Shown here: positions 1-10,250 of the stretch, one piece after another
Layout: every line of letters begins with the position of its first letter
Position numbering within the stretch: position 1 is the first letter of the stretch
Assembly (NCBI RefSeq): GCF_036492635.1
Contig: NZ_AP025305.1
Span: 372,001 to 436,000 of the forward strand
DNA from: Aureibacter tunicatorum
Lineage (GTDB): Bacteria; Bacteroidota; Bacteroidia; Cytophagales; Cyclobacteriaceae
DNA length: 64,000 nucleotides
Direction of reading: 5' to 3'
Translations under genes and position numbers: made by a program
Notes under the pieces: generated by a model
What the model was told of the DNA's origin: nothing
Seen by the model: only the letters and a program-made list of their open reading frames with translations
Database searches by the model: none

Positions 1-198
1 TGTTCCATATTCAAACCAGAAATCAAATAAGTCTCCAACTAAGAATACGGCCTCAGCATCTTTTTCTATTTCTTTAAGCCATCTAACAATTTTGTCTTCT
101 CTTTCACGACTTTTTTCATAGTTAGGCGCGCCAAGGTGAAAATCAGAGGCGAAGTATATTCTTTTATTCGAAGGAAGAGAACTAATTTCATCAAACAT
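1..198 (-). CDS. UDP-2,3-diacylglucosamine diphosphatase-like phosphoesterase (N-terminal 66 residues, cut by window edge)
   Basis: The reverse strand reads open from an ATG at 198 to the window edge, giving 66 residues. Two metal-binding signatures of the calcineurin-like phosphoesterase family are visible: SDFHLG near residue 18 (the D-x-H motif) and VGDLFDFWFEY near residues 54-64 (the GD-x-x-D motif followed by the aromatic stretch typical of LpxH). LpxH-type enzymes remove UMP from UDP-2,3-diacylglucosamine in lipid A synthesis at the inner membrane. Function is assigned from the family signature; the C-terminal half is outside the window, so substrate residues cannot be checked. It is the gene downstream of ftsH on the same strand but is separated from it by a hairpin terminator. 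Confidence 0.8.
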   Translation of the reverse strand, partial: MFDEISSLPSNKRIYFASDFHLGAPNYEKSREREDKIVRWLKEIEKDAEAVFLVGDLFDFWFEYGT

Positions 199-293
199 AT
201 GCGTGCGCTCTTTCGCAAGAATTTAGGTCAATGTATTGAATAGTGCTTTGGATAGTAAATGCCATTTTACACACTATTCAGAATTCAAAATAA

Positions 294-330
294 ATAAAAA
301 AATCAGACATTTTTAGTATGTCTGATTTTA
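294..330 (-). terminator. Rho-independent terminator after ftsH
   Basis: AATCAGACAT at 301-310 pairs perfectly with ATGTCTGATT at 318-327 around a 7-nt loop. Read on the minus strand the stem is followed by a T-rich run (revcomp of 285-300), so it can end the ftsH transcript before the phosphoesterase gene. Confidence 0.8.
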
Positions 331-361
331 ATATTGATATTATAAAGTATTTCGAGATTCT

Positions 362-2431
362 CTAAGCGTCTTTCGAGTCAGAAGCTTCAGGCTTTTCAGA
401 ATCGTTTTGCTTTTCATTTTTAGGAGCTTCCTCTGTCTTTTGAGGCCCATCGTTTCCGCTTCTATTAGCGTTTGTATAAGCTTGGTAAGTGGTTTCTTTA
501 CTAAAAGGCCTTTTGCCAATAAGTGTTTCAAGATCCGTTTGGAACAACACTTCTTTGGTTAAAAGCTCTTTGGCTAACACTTCCAGCTCATTTCTTTTTT
601 CAAGAAGCAAATCTTTGGTTCTTTGGTAAGCGCCTTCTACGATTTTTCTTACTTCGGAATCTATGGTTTCAGCAGTAGCTTCAGAATAAGGCTTGTTGAA
701 ATTGTATTCAGACTGTTTTGAGTCATAGAAAGATACATTTCCAATTTTATCATTCATACCATATACTGTCACCATGCCATAAGCAGACTTGGTTACTCTT
801 TCCAAATCGCTCAAAGCTCCAGTGGAAATCTTCCCAAAAATTATTTCTTCAGCAGCTCTACCGCCAAGCGCCATGCACATTTCGTCAAGAAGTTGCTCTG
901 TTTGGTAAAGGAACTGCTCTTTTGGCAAGTATTGAGCGTATCCTAGTGCCGCAACACCACGAGGAACAATACTTACTTTAACCAATGGGTCCGCATGCTC
1001 CAAGAACCAACCTGCAACCGCATGGCCAGCTTCATGGTAAGCAACGATTTTCTTTTCTTCAGGAGAAATGATTTTATTTTTCTTTTCAAGGCCTCCAATG
1101 ACTCTGTCAATAGCACTGAAAAAGTCATCAAGTGTAACTTCCGGCTTATTGTTTCTTGCCGCAATAAGCGCAGCCTCGTTGCAAACGTTCATGATTTCAG
1201 CTCCCGCAAAACCAGGAGTTTGAGCCGCTAATTTCTTAGGGTCAACGTCTTTGGCTTTTTTAAGGTCTTTAATATGAACTTTGAATATTGCTTCTCTACC
1301 GATGATATCAGGCTTGTCAATGCTGATCTGACGATCGAATCTACCCGGTCTAAGCAAAGCGCTGTCCAGCACATCCGGGCGGTTGGTTGCAGCAAGGATA
1401 ATAACTCCTGAATCAGTAGCAAATCCATCCATTTCCACTAGCAAAGAGTTCAATGTATTCTCTCTCTCGTCGTTTGCTCCCGGCATAGAACCTTTTCCTC
1501 TTGAGCGCCCAATAGCGTCAATTTCGTCAATGAAGATGATGCAAGGCGCTTTCTCTTTGGCTTGCTTGAACAAGTCTCTCACTCTGGCAGCACCAACTCC
1601 AACGAACATTTCTACAAAGTCAGAACCTGAAAGCGAGAAGAACGGCACTCCTGCTTCTCCTGCCACAGCTTTAGCAAGCAAGGTTTTACCTGTTCCCGGA
1701 GGGCCTACTAACAATGCTCCTTTTGGAATTTTACCTCCCAGTTTAGTGTACTTAGTTGGCGTCTTTAGGAAATCTACAATTTCGGCAATTTCTTCTTTGG
1801 CTTCATCTAATCCAGCTACGTCGTTGAAAGTTATCTTAACTTTATTTTCGGCGTCGAATACTTGAGCCTTGGATTTTCCGATATTGAAAATTTGTCCGCC
1901 AGGTCCAGATTGGCCTGTCATGCGTCTCATCAAGAACCAGAAACCAAAAAGCATTAACAGTAAGAATCCCCAAGTGGTGATAAATTGAGAGAAATCGCTT
2001 CTGTCTTCAACTTGATAACCAATTCGGTCTTTTGGAGGAAGTTTTTCCTCTATTTCATTGAATTTTTTAGTGAAAGCTTCCGCTGAAACGATTTTAACTC
2101 GATATTGTGGGCCTTCCGCAAATCCAAATGGAGATTTGTTTTCTAGTTCTTTTTTGTATTTAGTATTCTCAAGAGCTTCCTTCTTCAGGAATACTTCCAC
2201 CAAATTTTGGTTTCGTATTAACACAACTCTTTCGACATCATGACTTTCAAGCATTTTTTGAAATTTATACTCGGTGATATCGATCGCTGTGCTGCTGTTG
2301 TTGAAGTAAGTTAATCCAAAAATAAGCGCTAAAAGGGATACAATAAGCCAAACCTGAAAGTTGGGTTTTTGCGGCGGCTTAGGAACTATCCTTTTTTTAT
2401 TGGGGTTTTTTGATTTAGGTTCGTCTCCCAT
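362..2431 (-). CDS. ftsH: ATP-dependent zinc metalloprotease FtsH
   Basis: Membrane-anchored AAA+ protease that extracts and degrades damaged membrane proteins and selected cytosolic proteins. The 689-residue product has the expected layout: a cytosolic N-tail, a first membrane helix at about 27-43, a periplasmic domain, a second helix at about 151-168, the AAA module with Walker A GPPGTGKT (243-250) and Walker B IIFIDE (298-303), the second region of homology ending at RPGRFDRQ (361-368), and the zinc site HEAGH (466-470). The C-terminal tail (about 655-689) is charged and low-complexity (rich in E, K, D, S), which is common in the family. Length is normal. rsfS lies 50 bp upstream on the same strand, a frequent Bacteroidota pairing, so the two are probably cotranscribed. 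Confidence 0.97.
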   Translation of the reverse strand: MGDEPKSKNPNKKRIVPKPPQKPNFQVWLIVSLLALIFGLTYFNNSSTAIDITEYKFQKMLESHDVERVVLIRNQNLVEVFLKKEALENTKYKKELENKSPFGFAEGPQYRVKIVSAEAFTKKFNEIEEKLPPKDRIGYQVEDRSDFSQFITTWGFLLLMLFGFWFLMRRMTGQSGPGGQIFNIGKSKAQVFDAENKVKITFNDVAGLDEAKEEIAEIVDFLKTPTKYTKLGGKIPKGALLVGPPGTGKTLLAKAVAGEAGVPFFSLSGSDFVEMFVGVGAARVRDLFKQAKEKAPCIIFIDEIDAIGRSRGKGSMPGANDERENTLNSLLVEMDGFATDSGVIILAATNRPDVLDSALLRPGRFDRQISIDKPDIIGREAIFKVHIKDLKKAKDVDPKKLAAQTPGFAGAEIMNVCNEAALIAARNNKPEVTLDDFFSAIDRVIGGLEKKNKIISPEEKKIVAYHEAGHAVAGWFLEHADPLVKVSIVPRGVAALGYAQYLPKEQFLYQTEQLLDEMCMALGGRAAEEIIFGKISTGALSDLERVTKSAYGMVTVYGMNDKIGNVSFYDSKQSEYNFNKPYSEATAETIDSEVRKIVEGAYQRTKDLLLEKRNELEVLAKELLTKEVLFQTDLETLIGKRPFSKETTYQAYTNANRSGNDGPQKTEEAPKNEKQNDSEKPEASDSKDA

Positions 2432-2481
2432 TACGTTCTGTTTGATAAAAATCCAATTTTGTTCTAAATCGAATACGATTA

Positions 2482-2883
2482 TTATTCGAAAGTGTTGTCG
2501 TCAGATGAATTTTCGGGATTGAGGCGGGTGATTTTCGCATCTCCCCACATTCCTTCTATGTTGAAGAACTCCCTGCGATCCTTTTTAAACACATGCGCAA
2601 CCACATCAACATAGTCTAGCAAAATCCATTCCTTATTTGTGAAGCCTTCTTTGTGCCATGGGTTTTCTTCAATAGCTTTATAAGAGAACTCTTCTACAGA
2701 GTCAGCAATTGCTTCGACTTGCGTCTCGGAATTACCAGAACTGATCACAAAAAAATCTGCGATAGCTCCGCTGATTTCTCTTAAATCCATGATCACAACA
2801 TTGCTTGCTTTCTTTTCCAGCATCCCCTGAGCTATGATTTCGCTAAGCTTTTTTGAATCTATAACTTGTTTTTTTTCTTTCAT
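2482..2883 (-). CDS. rsfS: Ribosomal silencing factor RsfS (YbeB/Iojap family)
   Basis: A 133-residue protein of the RsfS/YbeB/Iojap family, which binds ribosomal protein L14 on the 50S subunit and blocks subunit joining under nutrient limitation. The family core is recognisable: [19 protein letters not shown] (about 28-46) followed by [17 protein letters not shown] and, in the middle, the [14 protein letters not shown] strand (about 86-99). Length matches the family. It lies upstream of ftsH on the same strand and is divergent from birA with only 42 bp between the two starts, so the two promoters must overlap or lie inside the neighbouring coding regions. Confidence 0.94.
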   Translation of the reverse strand: MKEKKQVIDSKKLSEIIAQGMLEKKASNVVIMDLREISGAIADFFVISSGNSETQVEAIADSVEEFSYKAIEENPWHKEGFTNKEWILLDYVDVVAHVFKKDRREFFNIEGMWGDAKITRLNPENSSDDNTFE

Positions 2884-2925
2884 ATGTTGTTTTTAAATTG
2901 CGGTGTCAAATTTAATTAAAAATCA

Positions 2926-3690
2926 TTGCATATCAGAAATCCAAATTCATTTATTATTGGCAAACAGCTCATAGAACTAGAATCTTGTAGTTCAACTAAT
3001 ACGGAAGCTGTCAAAATGGCGCAAAATGGCGATGCCCAACATGGAACTGTTGTATTGACAAATTGTCAGACTTCCGGGAAAGGCCAAAGAGGCAATGTTT
3101 GGGAAGCCGCTTCAGGCCAGAATCTTACTTTTTCGATTGTTCTACATCCTCAATCACTTCATATATCCGACCAGTTTTTCCTAAGCATGCTTACGAGTTT
3201 GAGTATTTACGATTTTTTGAGTGAATATTTGTTGGAGGAGGATTTGAAGATAAAATGGCCCAATGATATTTATTTTGAAGATACGAAAATGGGCGGGATA
3301 TTGATCGAAAGCATTGCTCAAGGAGAGTTTGTGAAAACTTCAGTTGTTGGAATAGGGGTCAACATCAATCAAAAAGAATTTGTTCACCCTCAAGCGAAAT
3401 CTTTGGCTATGATTTGTGGTCAAGAGTTCGATTTGAGGGAGATGTTGACTTTGTTTTTAGAGTTTTTCACTCGTCGATATCGACAGCTTGAAAACTTGTC
3501 CGCAAAAAGTCTGCATCAAGAATATTATTCCAAGCTATATTGGTACGATGAAATTCATACTTTCCAAGATTTGCAAGAACAGTATTTTATGGGAAGAATC
3601 AAGGGAGTGAATGAGTTGGGATGCTTGATTGTAGAGCGGGAAAATGACACAAAAGAATTCGATATTAAAGAAATTAAATTTATAAAATAG
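2926..3690 (+). CDS. birA: Biotin--[acetyl-CoA-carboxylase] ligase, catalytic-domain-only BirA
   Basis: Class I biotin protein ligase that activates biotin with ATP and attaches it to the biotin carboxyl carrier protein. The 254-residue product lacks the N-terminal DNA-binding domain of the E. coli repressor type, so it should be a ligase only. Seen motifs: [13 protein letters not shown] near residues 21-33, the biotinyl-5'-AMP loop as [12 protein letters not shown] (about 50-61, normally GRGRxGRxW), and [17 protein letters not shown] (about 108-124). The start is a TTG; no ATG gives the conserved N-terminus. It reads toward ahcY with a 17-bp gap, so cotranscription is likely. Confidence 0.93.
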   Translation: MHIRNPNSFIIGKQLIELESCSSTNTEAVKMAQNGDAQHGTVVLTNCQTSGKGQRGNVWEAASGQNLTFSIVLHPQSLHISDQFFLSMLTSLSIYDFLSEYLLEEDLKIKWPNDIYFEDTKMGGILIESIAQGEFVKTSVVGIGVNINQKEFVHPQAKSLAMICGQEFDLREMLTLFLEFFTRRYRQLENLSAKSLHQEYYSKLYWYDEIHTFQDLQEQYFMGRIKGVNELGCLIVERENDTKEFDIKEIKFIK

Positions 3691-3707
3691 AAAGTAAACC
3701 TATCGTT

Positions 3708-5015
3708 ATGATTGACACTTCATTGCAATACAAAGTTAAAGATATCTCTTTAGCTGAATGGGGACGTAAGGAAATTGAACTTGCCGAGGCTGAAATGCCG
3801 GGCTTGATGTCTTTGAGAGATGAGTATGGTGAGTCTCAACCTCTTAAAGATGCTAGAATCGCTGGATGTCTTCACATGACAATTCAGACGGCGGTTCTAA
3901 TCGAGACTTTGGTAGCTTTAGGCGCTGAAGTAAGATGGTCTTCATGCAATATTTTTTCTACTCAGGATCATGCTGCCGCTGCTATAGCCGCCGCTGGTAT
4001 TCCTGTGTTCGCATGGAAAGGCATGAATGATGAGGAATTTGATTGGTGCATTGAGCAGACATTGTTTTTCGGAAGCGAAGACAAGCCATTGAATATGATT
4101 TTGGATGATGGAGGAGATCTAACCAATATGGTTTTGGATCAATATCCGCAATTGGTTGAAGCTATCAAGGGTATTTCTGAAGAAACTACTACGGGAGTTC
4201 ATAGATTGTACGAAAGAGAGCAAAATGGAAAGCTTCCTTTGCCATGTATCAATGTTAATGATTCGGTGACTAAGTCTAAGTTTGATAACAAATATGGATG
4301 TAGAGAATCTTTGGTTGATGGAATAAGAAGAGCCACTGATGTTATGATTGCTGGTAAGGTTGCAGTTGTAGCTGGTTATGGCGATGTAGGTAAAGGTTCT
4401 GCAGAGTCTTTGAGAGGTGCTGGAGCAAGAGTTATTGTTACTGAAATCGATCCTATTTGCGCATTGCAGGCCGCGATGGAAGGCTTCGAAGTGAAAAAGA
4501 TGAATGACGCTATCAAAGAGGCTGATATTGTTGTGACTACTACCGGTAATAAGGATATCATTGTTGGAAGACACTTTGAGTCGATGAAAGACAAAACGAT
4601 TGTTTGTAACATTGGCCATTTTGACAATGAGATTGATATGGCTTGGTTGAACACAACTTATGGAGACAGCAAAGTCAATATCAAACCTCAGGTTGACAAG
4701 TATACTATCAATGGAAACGATATTATCGTTTTGGCTGAAGGAAGACTAGTGAATCTTGGCTGCGCTACTGGGCACCCTTCATTTGTAATGTCTAATTCTT
4801 TCACTAACCAAACACTAGCTCAGATAGAGTTGTGGTTGCATTCTGAAAAGTATAGCAATAGTGTTCATGTTCTTCCAAAGCATTTGGATGAAAAAGTGGC
4901 AAGACTGCACCTTAAGAAAATTGGAGTTGAGTTGGATGAGTTATCGCAAGATCAAGCTGAATACATCAACGTGAAAGTTGAAGGTCCATATAAGCCAGAG
5001 TATTATAGATACTAA
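3708..5015 (+). CDS. ahcY: S-adenosylhomocysteine hydrolase (adenosylhomocysteinase)
   Basis: Reversibly hydrolyses S-adenosylhomocysteine to adenosine and homocysteine, keeping methylation reactions running; a cytosolic NAD-dependent tetramer. The 435-residue sequence shows the family landmarks: [14 protein letters not shown] (about 55-68), the [15 protein letters not shown] stretch (about 78-92), the NAD site [15 protein letters not shown] (about 223-237) and the C-terminal family ending KPEYYRY. Length is typical of the bacterial form without the 40-residue insertion. No SAM or SAH riboswitch fold is evident in the 17-bp gap upstream, so expression probably depends on the birA transcript or on a promoter inside birA. 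Confidence 0.97.
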   Translation: MIDTSLQYKVKDISLAEWGRKEIELAEAEMPGLMSLRDEYGESQPLKDARIAGCLHMTIQTAVLIETLVALGAEVRWSSCNIFSTQDHAAAAIAAAGIPVFAWKGMNDEEFDWCIEQTLFFGSEDKPLNMILDDGGDLTNMVLDQYPQLVEAIKGISEETTTGVHRLYEREQNGKLPLPCINVNDSVTKSKFDNKYGCRESLVDGIRRATDVMIAGKVAVVAGYGDVGKGSAESLRGAGARVIVTEIDPICALQAAMEGFEVKKMNDAIKEADIVVTTTGNKDIIVGRHFESMKDKTIVCNIGHFDNEIDMAWLNTTYGDSKVNIKPQVDKYTINGNDIIVLAEGRLVNLGCATGHPSFVMSNSFTNQTLAQIELWLHSEKYSNSVHVLPKHLDEKVARLHLKKIGVELDELSQDQAEYINVKVEGPYKPEYYRY

Positions 5016-5031
5016 TAAAAACTTATAATTA

Positions 5032-5071
5032 AAAAAAGAGGCTGTCTCGTAAGAAAGACAGCCTCTTTTTT
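5032..5071. terminator. Bidirectional terminator between ahcY and nhaD
   Basis: AAAAAAGAGGCTGTC (5032-5046) pairs with GACAGCCTCTTTTTT (5057-5071) around a 10-nt loop. With A-run and T-run on both sides, it can serve the convergent ahcY and nhaD transcripts. Confidence 0.92.
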
Positions 5072-5089
5072 ATCTCATTGCTATTTTGA

Positions 5090-6637
5090 TTAAACAAAAG
5101 CAAAGAACACCAGCCATACTAATATAAGAATAGGCAATAGTATAGGCACTGAAAATCTTAATATGTAACCAAAGAACGAAGGCATTTTAATTCCGCTTTG
5201 CTCAGAGATGGATTTTACCATGAAATTCGGACCGTTGCCGATATATGTCATGGCGCCAAAGAATACGGCGGCTACTGCTATTGCTTTTAATTGTAAGATG
5301 GAATTAGCGAATTGGCTACCACCATCAGCAAAGGCTTTTACAGCTTCCATGTCAGAAATCGATGCTCCTTGAGAAGCCATTGCTGCCGCAAGGAAGTTCA
5401 GATAAGTAGGGGCATTGTCAAGAAACCCGGATAATATTCCTGTTCCCCAATAGAGAGTATTGTGATTGATCAGGCTTGCTCCTGTTTCAGATTTCGCAAA
5501 CTCGCCTACAAGCTCCAATGCAGGCATCATAGTGCCGAATATACCGATGAATATAAATGTAACTTCTTTGATCGGCTCGAAATTGAATTCATTTCCTCTG
5601 ATAGCGTCTTGATTGGCGAATTTAAAAGAGAAAAATGCAACGCTTAACATGATTAACTCTCTTAAGAAAGAAATTTTCTGGCCATCATAATTAATTGCCG
5701 GAATGAAATCAAATACATTTGGATCCATGAATACAGCAACGATCACGATCAATAGCCATATAAAGTTCTTGGTGCCAGTAATAGATATTTTACCCGAGTA
5801 TGACTTTTCATCCCCTTCTTCTTTGCCAATGTTTCTTTTGTCAACAAGATAGAATACTAAAGCTAGAATTATAAGGCTAAAGATCCACGGCACTATGTTG
5901 TGAATCAAGGTCCATTCGAATGGAACACCTTTCAAAAACCCTAAAAACAACGGAGGATCACCGATTGGCGTTAAGCCACCTCCAATATTACTGACCATGA
6001 AGATGAAGAAAATAATATGATATGCTTTGATACGATCTTTATTAAGACGAATAAATGGTCTTATCAGTAGCATAGAAGCCCCTGTGGTTCCAATAAAGTT
6101 GGATATAACCGCTCCCATTAACAATATGGCTATATTAGCCATTGGGGTTCCTTTTTTGTCAATCTTAATCATTATACCGCCTGAAGCAATGTAAAGCGAG
6201 GCTATTAATGATATGAATTGAACATATTCAGCCAATGCATGAATTGGAGCATGCATATTATGCAATACGGTGATATAGTATGTTACAACGAGTGCGGCAA
6301 GCGCTACGGCTACTTTAGGATAGTGATGATGCCAAAATTGTTCGTAAAAAAGCGGACCTGTGGCGATCATAATAAGTAATAGAACAAAAGGAATTACTGT
6401 CCAAGAAGGGGCTACAGCATGATGTTCTCCGTGTCCACCAGCTTCTAGTTCGTCATACTCTTGCACTGGCATGCCGGAGCTGTCCGAGTGATCAGCATTG
6501 TTTATTTGTTCTTGAACCAGCTTAGCTTTCCCCTCATTGTTGTTTTCCAAAGCACCTCCGTAAGCCGGGGCGTGATTGAATCCTAGCGAAAGAGACATTG
6601 TCAGCCAGGTTATCAATCCAAATAAAAAATTATTCAT
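5090..6637 (-). CDS. nhaD: NhaD-type sodium:proton antiporter
   Basis: A 515-residue polytopic membrane protein of the ion transporter superfamily (NhaD/ArsB type), predicted to exchange Na+ (or Li+) for protons at the inner membrane. The conserved core appears as NFIGTTGASMLLIRPFIR (about 180-197) and SNIGGGLTPIGDPPLFLGF (about 216-234). The first ~28 residues resemble a cleavable signal or signal anchor, followed by a hydrophilic, His/Glu-rich segment (about 30-75, with GGHGEHHAV) before the first core helix; NhaD proteins from Bacteroidota often carry such an N-terminal extension. Na+ extrusion fits a marine lifestyle (inference). It is transcribed alone; the gap to anmK upstream on the same strand is 159 bp. 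Confidence 0.92.
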   Translation of the reverse strand: MNNFLFGLITWLTMSLSLGFNHAPAYGGALENNNEGKAKLVQEQINNADHSDSSGMPVQEYDELEAGGHGEHHAVAPSWTVIPFVLLLIMIATGPLFYEQFWHHHYPKVAVALAALVVTYYITVLHNMHAPIHALAEYVQFISLIASLYIASGGIMIKIDKKGTPMANIAILLMGAVISNFIGTTGASMLLIRPFIRLNKDRIKAYHIIFFIFMVSNIGGGLTPIGDPPLFLGFLKGVPFEWTLIHNIVPWIFSLIILALVFYLVDKRNIGKEEGDEKSYSGKISITGTKNFIWLLIVIVAVFMDPNVFDFIPAINYDGQKISFLRELIMLSVAFFSFKFANQDAIRGNEFNFEPIKEVTFIFIGIFGTMMPALELVGEFAKSETGASLINHNTLYWGTGILSGFLDNAPTYLNFLAAAMASQGASISDMEAVKAFADGGSQFANSILQLKAIAVAAVFFGAMTYIGNGPNFMVKSISEQSGIKMPSFFGYILRFSVPILLPILILVWLVFFAFV

Positions 6638-6796
6638 CGATCAGAAAATTGGTTTATCAAATTGTATGTTACTAAAATAAAGTTACGCCAAAATGTTTGA
6701 CTGTAAATGCTTGTTGCTAATTTATGCAAAGCATCGGATAGCAATATATCATTTATAATGAGAATAGGTGCAATTATATATTAATTTTGGTAAAAA

Positions 6797-7903
6797 TTAA
6801 TGATTATGTACCATTCCACTGCAAGTATTATACTTTGCGCCAGTCACACTGGCCCAAATATTGTCTTCTCCCAAGCTTCTTAGTAATCCTAGAAAAGCAA
6901 AGACAATGGCTTCTTTGAAATTTGTAGTGTCAGAATCCGCCAAATGATATTCGATTCCTAATGGATTTCCAAGTAAATTCATAGTTTGAAACAAGAATTT
7001 GTTGTGAGCTCCTCCTCCTGAGACAAGCACGTTCAAAGTGTCTTTTTGATGATGCTTGGCTTTCAATACTTCAAACTCATAATTAACTCTTTCAGCAATA
7101 TGCTCTGTTACTGTTCTCAATAAATTATTGATCATATTTTGATTAGCACAAGCATATTCTTCAATGATTGGAAAGATGTTTTTTTCAATCCATTCAATTC
7201 CTAAAGATTTAGGTGGATTTAATTTATAGTATTCCAAACTTTCTAATGAACGAAACAACTTGTCAATGAGTTTTCCAGATGCCGCCATTTTTCCTTCTGC
7301 ATCGTATTTTTTATCCGCGAGGTTGGCAAGTTTGTTAAGAATGATATTGCAGAAGCATATATCATATGCGACAGCGCTTTTTTCTTCCAAGGAGTAGCTT
7401 AAGTTCGCAATGCCTCCCAAGTTTAGGCAAGCGTCATAATTATGATAAAGGTAATAGTCGCCAACTGGCACAAGGGGAGCTCCTTGACCTCCGAAAGCAA
7501 CATCCATGCTTCTGAAATCATTGATCACTGTTGTTTGCGTTTGAGCCATGATGCAGTTGCCTGAAGCTATTTGAAGAGTTAGTCCTTTTTCAGGCTGATG
7601 AAAGACTGTATGACCATGAGAAGCGATTAATTCTGGATCAAGATTATGAGATTGAATAAAGTTGGAGATAAGCGAGCCAAAATAATTTCCTAGTTCAATA
7701 TCCAGCAAGGACAAGTCCAGACCGGATAAAAATCTGGCTTTTGATAGTTTGTCTATCCAATATTGGTTGTATTCAGCAGTCGCAGTATTCAATATTTTGT
7801 ATTGCCAAAGCCCATCAATATTTTTCCAAAATTCGCAACAGGCGATATCCAGCCCATCAAGTGAAGTGCCTGACATAGTGCCAATGATTTGGTGCTTTTT
7901 CAT
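6797..7903 (-). CDS. anmK: Anhydro-N-acetylmuramic acid kinase
   Basis: Phosphorylates and opens 1,6-anhydro-N-acetylmuramic acid to MurNAc-6-phosphate during recycling of peptidoglycan fragments in the cytosol. The 368-residue product starts with the diagnostic nucleotide-binding loop GTMSGTSLDGLD (8-19); further family motifs are the FRSMDVAFGGQGAPLVPVG stretch in the middle, LGGIANLS, and VSGGGAHN near the C-terminus. Length is normal. It is divergent from coaX across a 162-bp AT-rich gap. No murQ or other recycling gene is adjacent. Confidence 0.95.
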   Translation of the reverse strand: MKKHQIIGTMSGTSLDGLDIACCEFWKNIDGLWQYKILNTATAEYNQYWIDKLSKARFLSGLDLSLLDIELGNYFGSLISNFIQSHNLDPELIASHGHTVFHQPEKGLTLQIASGNCIMAQTQTTVINDFRSMDVAFGGQGAPLVPVGDYYLYHNYDACLNLGGIANLSYSLEEKSAVAYDICFCNIILNKLANLADKKYDAEGKMAASGKLIDKLFRSLESLEYYKLNPPKSLGIEWIEKNIFPIIEEYACANQNMINNLLRTVTEHIAERVNYEFEVLKAKHHQKDTLNVLVSGGGAHNKFLFQTMNLLGNPLGIEYHLADSDTTNFKEAIVFAFLGLLRSLGEDNIWASVTGAKYNTCSGMVHNH

Positions 7904-8065
7904 TATAGTGATAATTCGAAATTGAATGAAGTGCTCATTTAGATTTATAGATAGGTATTTTTTTTGAAAAAAATGTTAAAATTTAATCAATATGTTTTTT
8001 ATCTAGCAAAATAGGTGTTAATTGTTTTAATTAAGCTAGAGAAAATGGCTTGAAGGAGAAAAAAC

Positions 8066-8797
8066 ATGAAGAATTATTGCATTGACGTTGGTAATACTTT
8101 TACAAAGTTGGGAGTGTTTGAGGCAGGAGAGTTGAGGTCTGTCAAAAGCGTCGATAATTTGAAAAGTTTGAAATCTTTAATCAATGGCGATCTTGATGTT
8201 GCAAAAAATTATATTGTTAGTTCTGTAGGTGCTGATTCGCTCCAGATTTCAAAAGAATTAGAACTTGATTTGTCAAGACTGCATCATTTGAAATGGAATA
8301 TGCCATTGCCAATCAAGCTTGAGTATGAGACGCCAAATACGCTTGGAGCTGATCGAATAGCTTCTGCTTGCGGCGCAAAAAAGCTTTTCCCGGATTCTAA
8401 TTTACTTGTTATAGATGCTGGGACGTGTATCACCTATGATTTTATAGACTCACAAGGTTCGTTTTGGGGAGGAGGAATATCGCCAGGACTATCGCTGAGA
8501 GCTAAGGCATTGCATAATTTTACTTCTCGTTTGCCTATGGTTGAGATTTCTTCTGAGCCCAAGCTTGTGGGAACTTCTACAAAAACGGCAATTGAAAGCG
8601 GTGTATTTAATGGTTTTAAAGCTGAAATTAAGGGGATTATTAGTGAGTATCGTAAAAAATTCGGAGATTTGAAGATAATTCTTTGCGGAGGTGATTCGAA
8701 ATGGTTCGATCCTGATAGAGATATATTTGTAATACCTGAATTGGTTTTAATAGGTTTAGATTCAATATTAACATATAATGTCAATCAAAAAAAATAA
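8066..8797 (+). CDS. coaX: Type III pantothenate kinase
   Basis: First step of coenzyme A synthesis: ATP-dependent phosphorylation of pantothenate by the acetate/sugar kinase/Hsc70-fold CoaX family. Visible motifs are CIDVGNTFTKLGVF at the N-terminus (phosphate loop), TLGADRIASA (pantothenate site) , VIDAGTCITYDFI (second nucleotide motif) and GGGISPGLSLRAKAL. At 243 residues the length is typical. A clear AAGGAG sequence sits 7-12 bases before the ATG, unusually Shine-Dalgarno-like for this phylum. The 3' end overlaps the next gene by 20 bp, implying translational coupling with an outer-membrane protein. Confidence 0.95.
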   Translation: MKNYCIDVGNTFTKLGVFEAGELRSVKSVDNLKSLKSLINGDLDVAKNYIVSSVGADSLQISKELELDLSRLHHLKWNMPLPIKLEYETPNTLGADRIASACGAKKLFPDSNLLVIDAGTCITYDFIDSQGSFWGGGISPGLSLRAKALHNFTSRLPMVEISSEPKLVGTSTKTAIESGVFNGFKAEIKGIISEYRKKFGDLKIILCGGDSKWFDPDRDIFVIPELVLIGLDSILTYNVNQKK

Positions 8798-10088
8798 GTT
8801 TAGTCTAGTTGTTCTTCTTACGCTATTTTTAAGCTCAGCGTATGGCCAATACAATTTGTCACCCTATTCTGTGGCAGGCATAGGTACGCTTAATAATTCC
8901 GGTTTGGCTTTCAATGAGTCAATGGGTGGAATAGGAATTAGTAATGGATCATCTAGGCATGCTAATGTTATTAATCCGGCTTTATTGCCTTATAATAACT
9001 ACGCGGTGTTTGATTTCGGAATGATCTACGAAAATAAAACCATAAGCGGAAACAATCAAAAACAGAATAATGGTTTTGCTAACTTAGCTTATTTGACGGC
9101 AGCACTTCCAATTAAGGCAAATAAAATGGGGCTAAGCTTTGGTATCATGCCATATACGACTGTGAACTATAAAGCTGAGAATGTAAGCCGATTTGCTGGG
9201 CCAAACAATGAGCCAATAGAGCAAACTTCCATTATGGAAGGTCGCGGAGGTGTTTCAAAAGCATTTTTGGGCTTAGGTTATAGGTTGTCAAAGAATTTTA
9301 GTGTTGGTGTTGAAGGGGTGCTTTATTTTGGCTCAATTAATAGAGATATTTCTACTTCTTTGTTTGACTTGAGAGATCCGTCGACAACCCCGGATTATAT
9401 TACTTTTCCTTACATAACTAGTTATATAGATCAAGTTACTGTTCAGCATGTGTCTGTGAATTTCGGTTTATCTTATCACGCGAATGTTGGTAAAAACAAT
9501 GTATTGAACATGGGTGCGATTTATGAGCTTGGAGGAGATTATGGCGGTAAGAGAGATATGAGGTTGGAGAGAAGACTGAAAAATAATTCAGGAGCACCGC
9601 CGGAAATTGAACGTTCTATTACGAATGAAAGTATTTCGCAGTATATTCCTAGCAAGTATGGGTTTGGAGCAAGTTATGAAAAGCCTAATAAGTGGTTGAT
9701 TGGTTTGGATTTTACTGCGCAAGATTGGGGTAAATTTAAAAATTCAAGTGGAGTGAATAGATATTCAGGAGATACTTATAAGATTGCATTAGGTGGTCAG
9801 TGGATTCCTGATATTTTTTCAGTGAACAGCTACCTAAGCAGAGTTGCTTATAGATTTGGAGCGTACTATGAAAAACCCCCTTATGCGATTGAAAACGCTG
9901 TATTTCATTCGTGGGGATTTACAGGAGGATTTGGCTTTCCTGTTGGAGCATCCCAATTGGATATTGGTTTTAAGTACGGAGAATTGTTAGTTGATAAAAA
10001 TTCGCTTTATGATGAGCAAACATTCCAAATCAATATAGGCTTTGCGTTCGGAGGAAGAGATTGGTTCATTAAGAGAAAATACGATTAA
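8778..10088 (+). CDS. Secreted outer-membrane beta-barrel protein (function unknown)
   Basis: A 436-residue protein with a signal peptide (KFSLVVLLTLFLSSAYG, cleavage before Q about 24) and a body of alternating aromatic and glycine-rich strands that reads as a beta-barrel; the pattern GGIGISNGS followed by NPALLPY near the N-terminus is seen in FadL/PorV-like Bacteroidota porins. The C-terminus ends in repeated barrel strands (TFQINIGFAFGGRDWF). It overlaps coaX by 20 bp, so it is cotranscribed with it; association of coaX with an outer-membrane protein gene is common in the phylum but the reason is unknown. A specific transport role cannot be assigned. A hairpin terminator follows. Confidence 0.75.
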   Translation: MSIKKNKFSLVVLLTLFLSSAYGQYNLSPYSVAGIGTLNNSGLAFNESMGGIGISNGSSRHANVINPALLPYNNYAVFDFGMIYENKTISGNNQKQNNGFANLAYLTAALPIKANKMGLSFGIMPYTTVNYKAENVSRFAGPNNEPIEQTSIMEGRGGVSKAFLGLGYRLSKNFSVGVEGVLYFGSINRDISTSLFDLRDPSTTPDYITFPYITSYIDQVTVQHVSVNFGLSYHANVGKNNVLNMGAIYELGGDYGGKRDMRLERRLKNNSGAPPEIERSITNESISQYIPSKYGFGASYEKPNKWLIGLDFTAQDWGKFKNSSGVNRYSGDTYKIALGGQWIPDIFSVNSYLSRVAYRFGAYYEKPPYAIENAVFHSWGFTGGFGFPVGASQLDIGFKYGELLVDKNSLYDEQTFQINIGFAFGGRDWFIKRKYD

Positions 10089-10138
10089 TGCAAAAGCTTG
10101 ATTGCTTTGATGACAAAAATCATAATATGATCATTTTT

Positions 10139-10170
10139 AATCCACTACCTTGTAGTGGATTTTCTTTTTT
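10139..10170 (+). terminator. Rho-independent terminator after coaX-OMP operon
   Basis: AATCCACTAC (10139-10148) pairs perfectly with GTAGTGGATT (10152-10161) around a 3-nt loop, followed by TTCTTTTTT. Confidence 0.9.
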
Positions 10171-10250
10171 ACTGCGTTTTGGGTGCTAACATTTGCAAAG
10201 TTGCGTTGTTCATAAGAAAATGAAAATGATTTACTGACTGATTTACAAAT

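Noticed and set aside
1383-1865. A 160-codon rightward open frame inside ftsH
   Set aside because: It is antisense to the conserved AAA core of FtsH and its translation shows no domain; a reading-frame shadow.
3691-3707. SAM/SAH riboswitch before ahcY
   Set aside because: Only 17 bp separate birA from ahcY, too short for such a fold.
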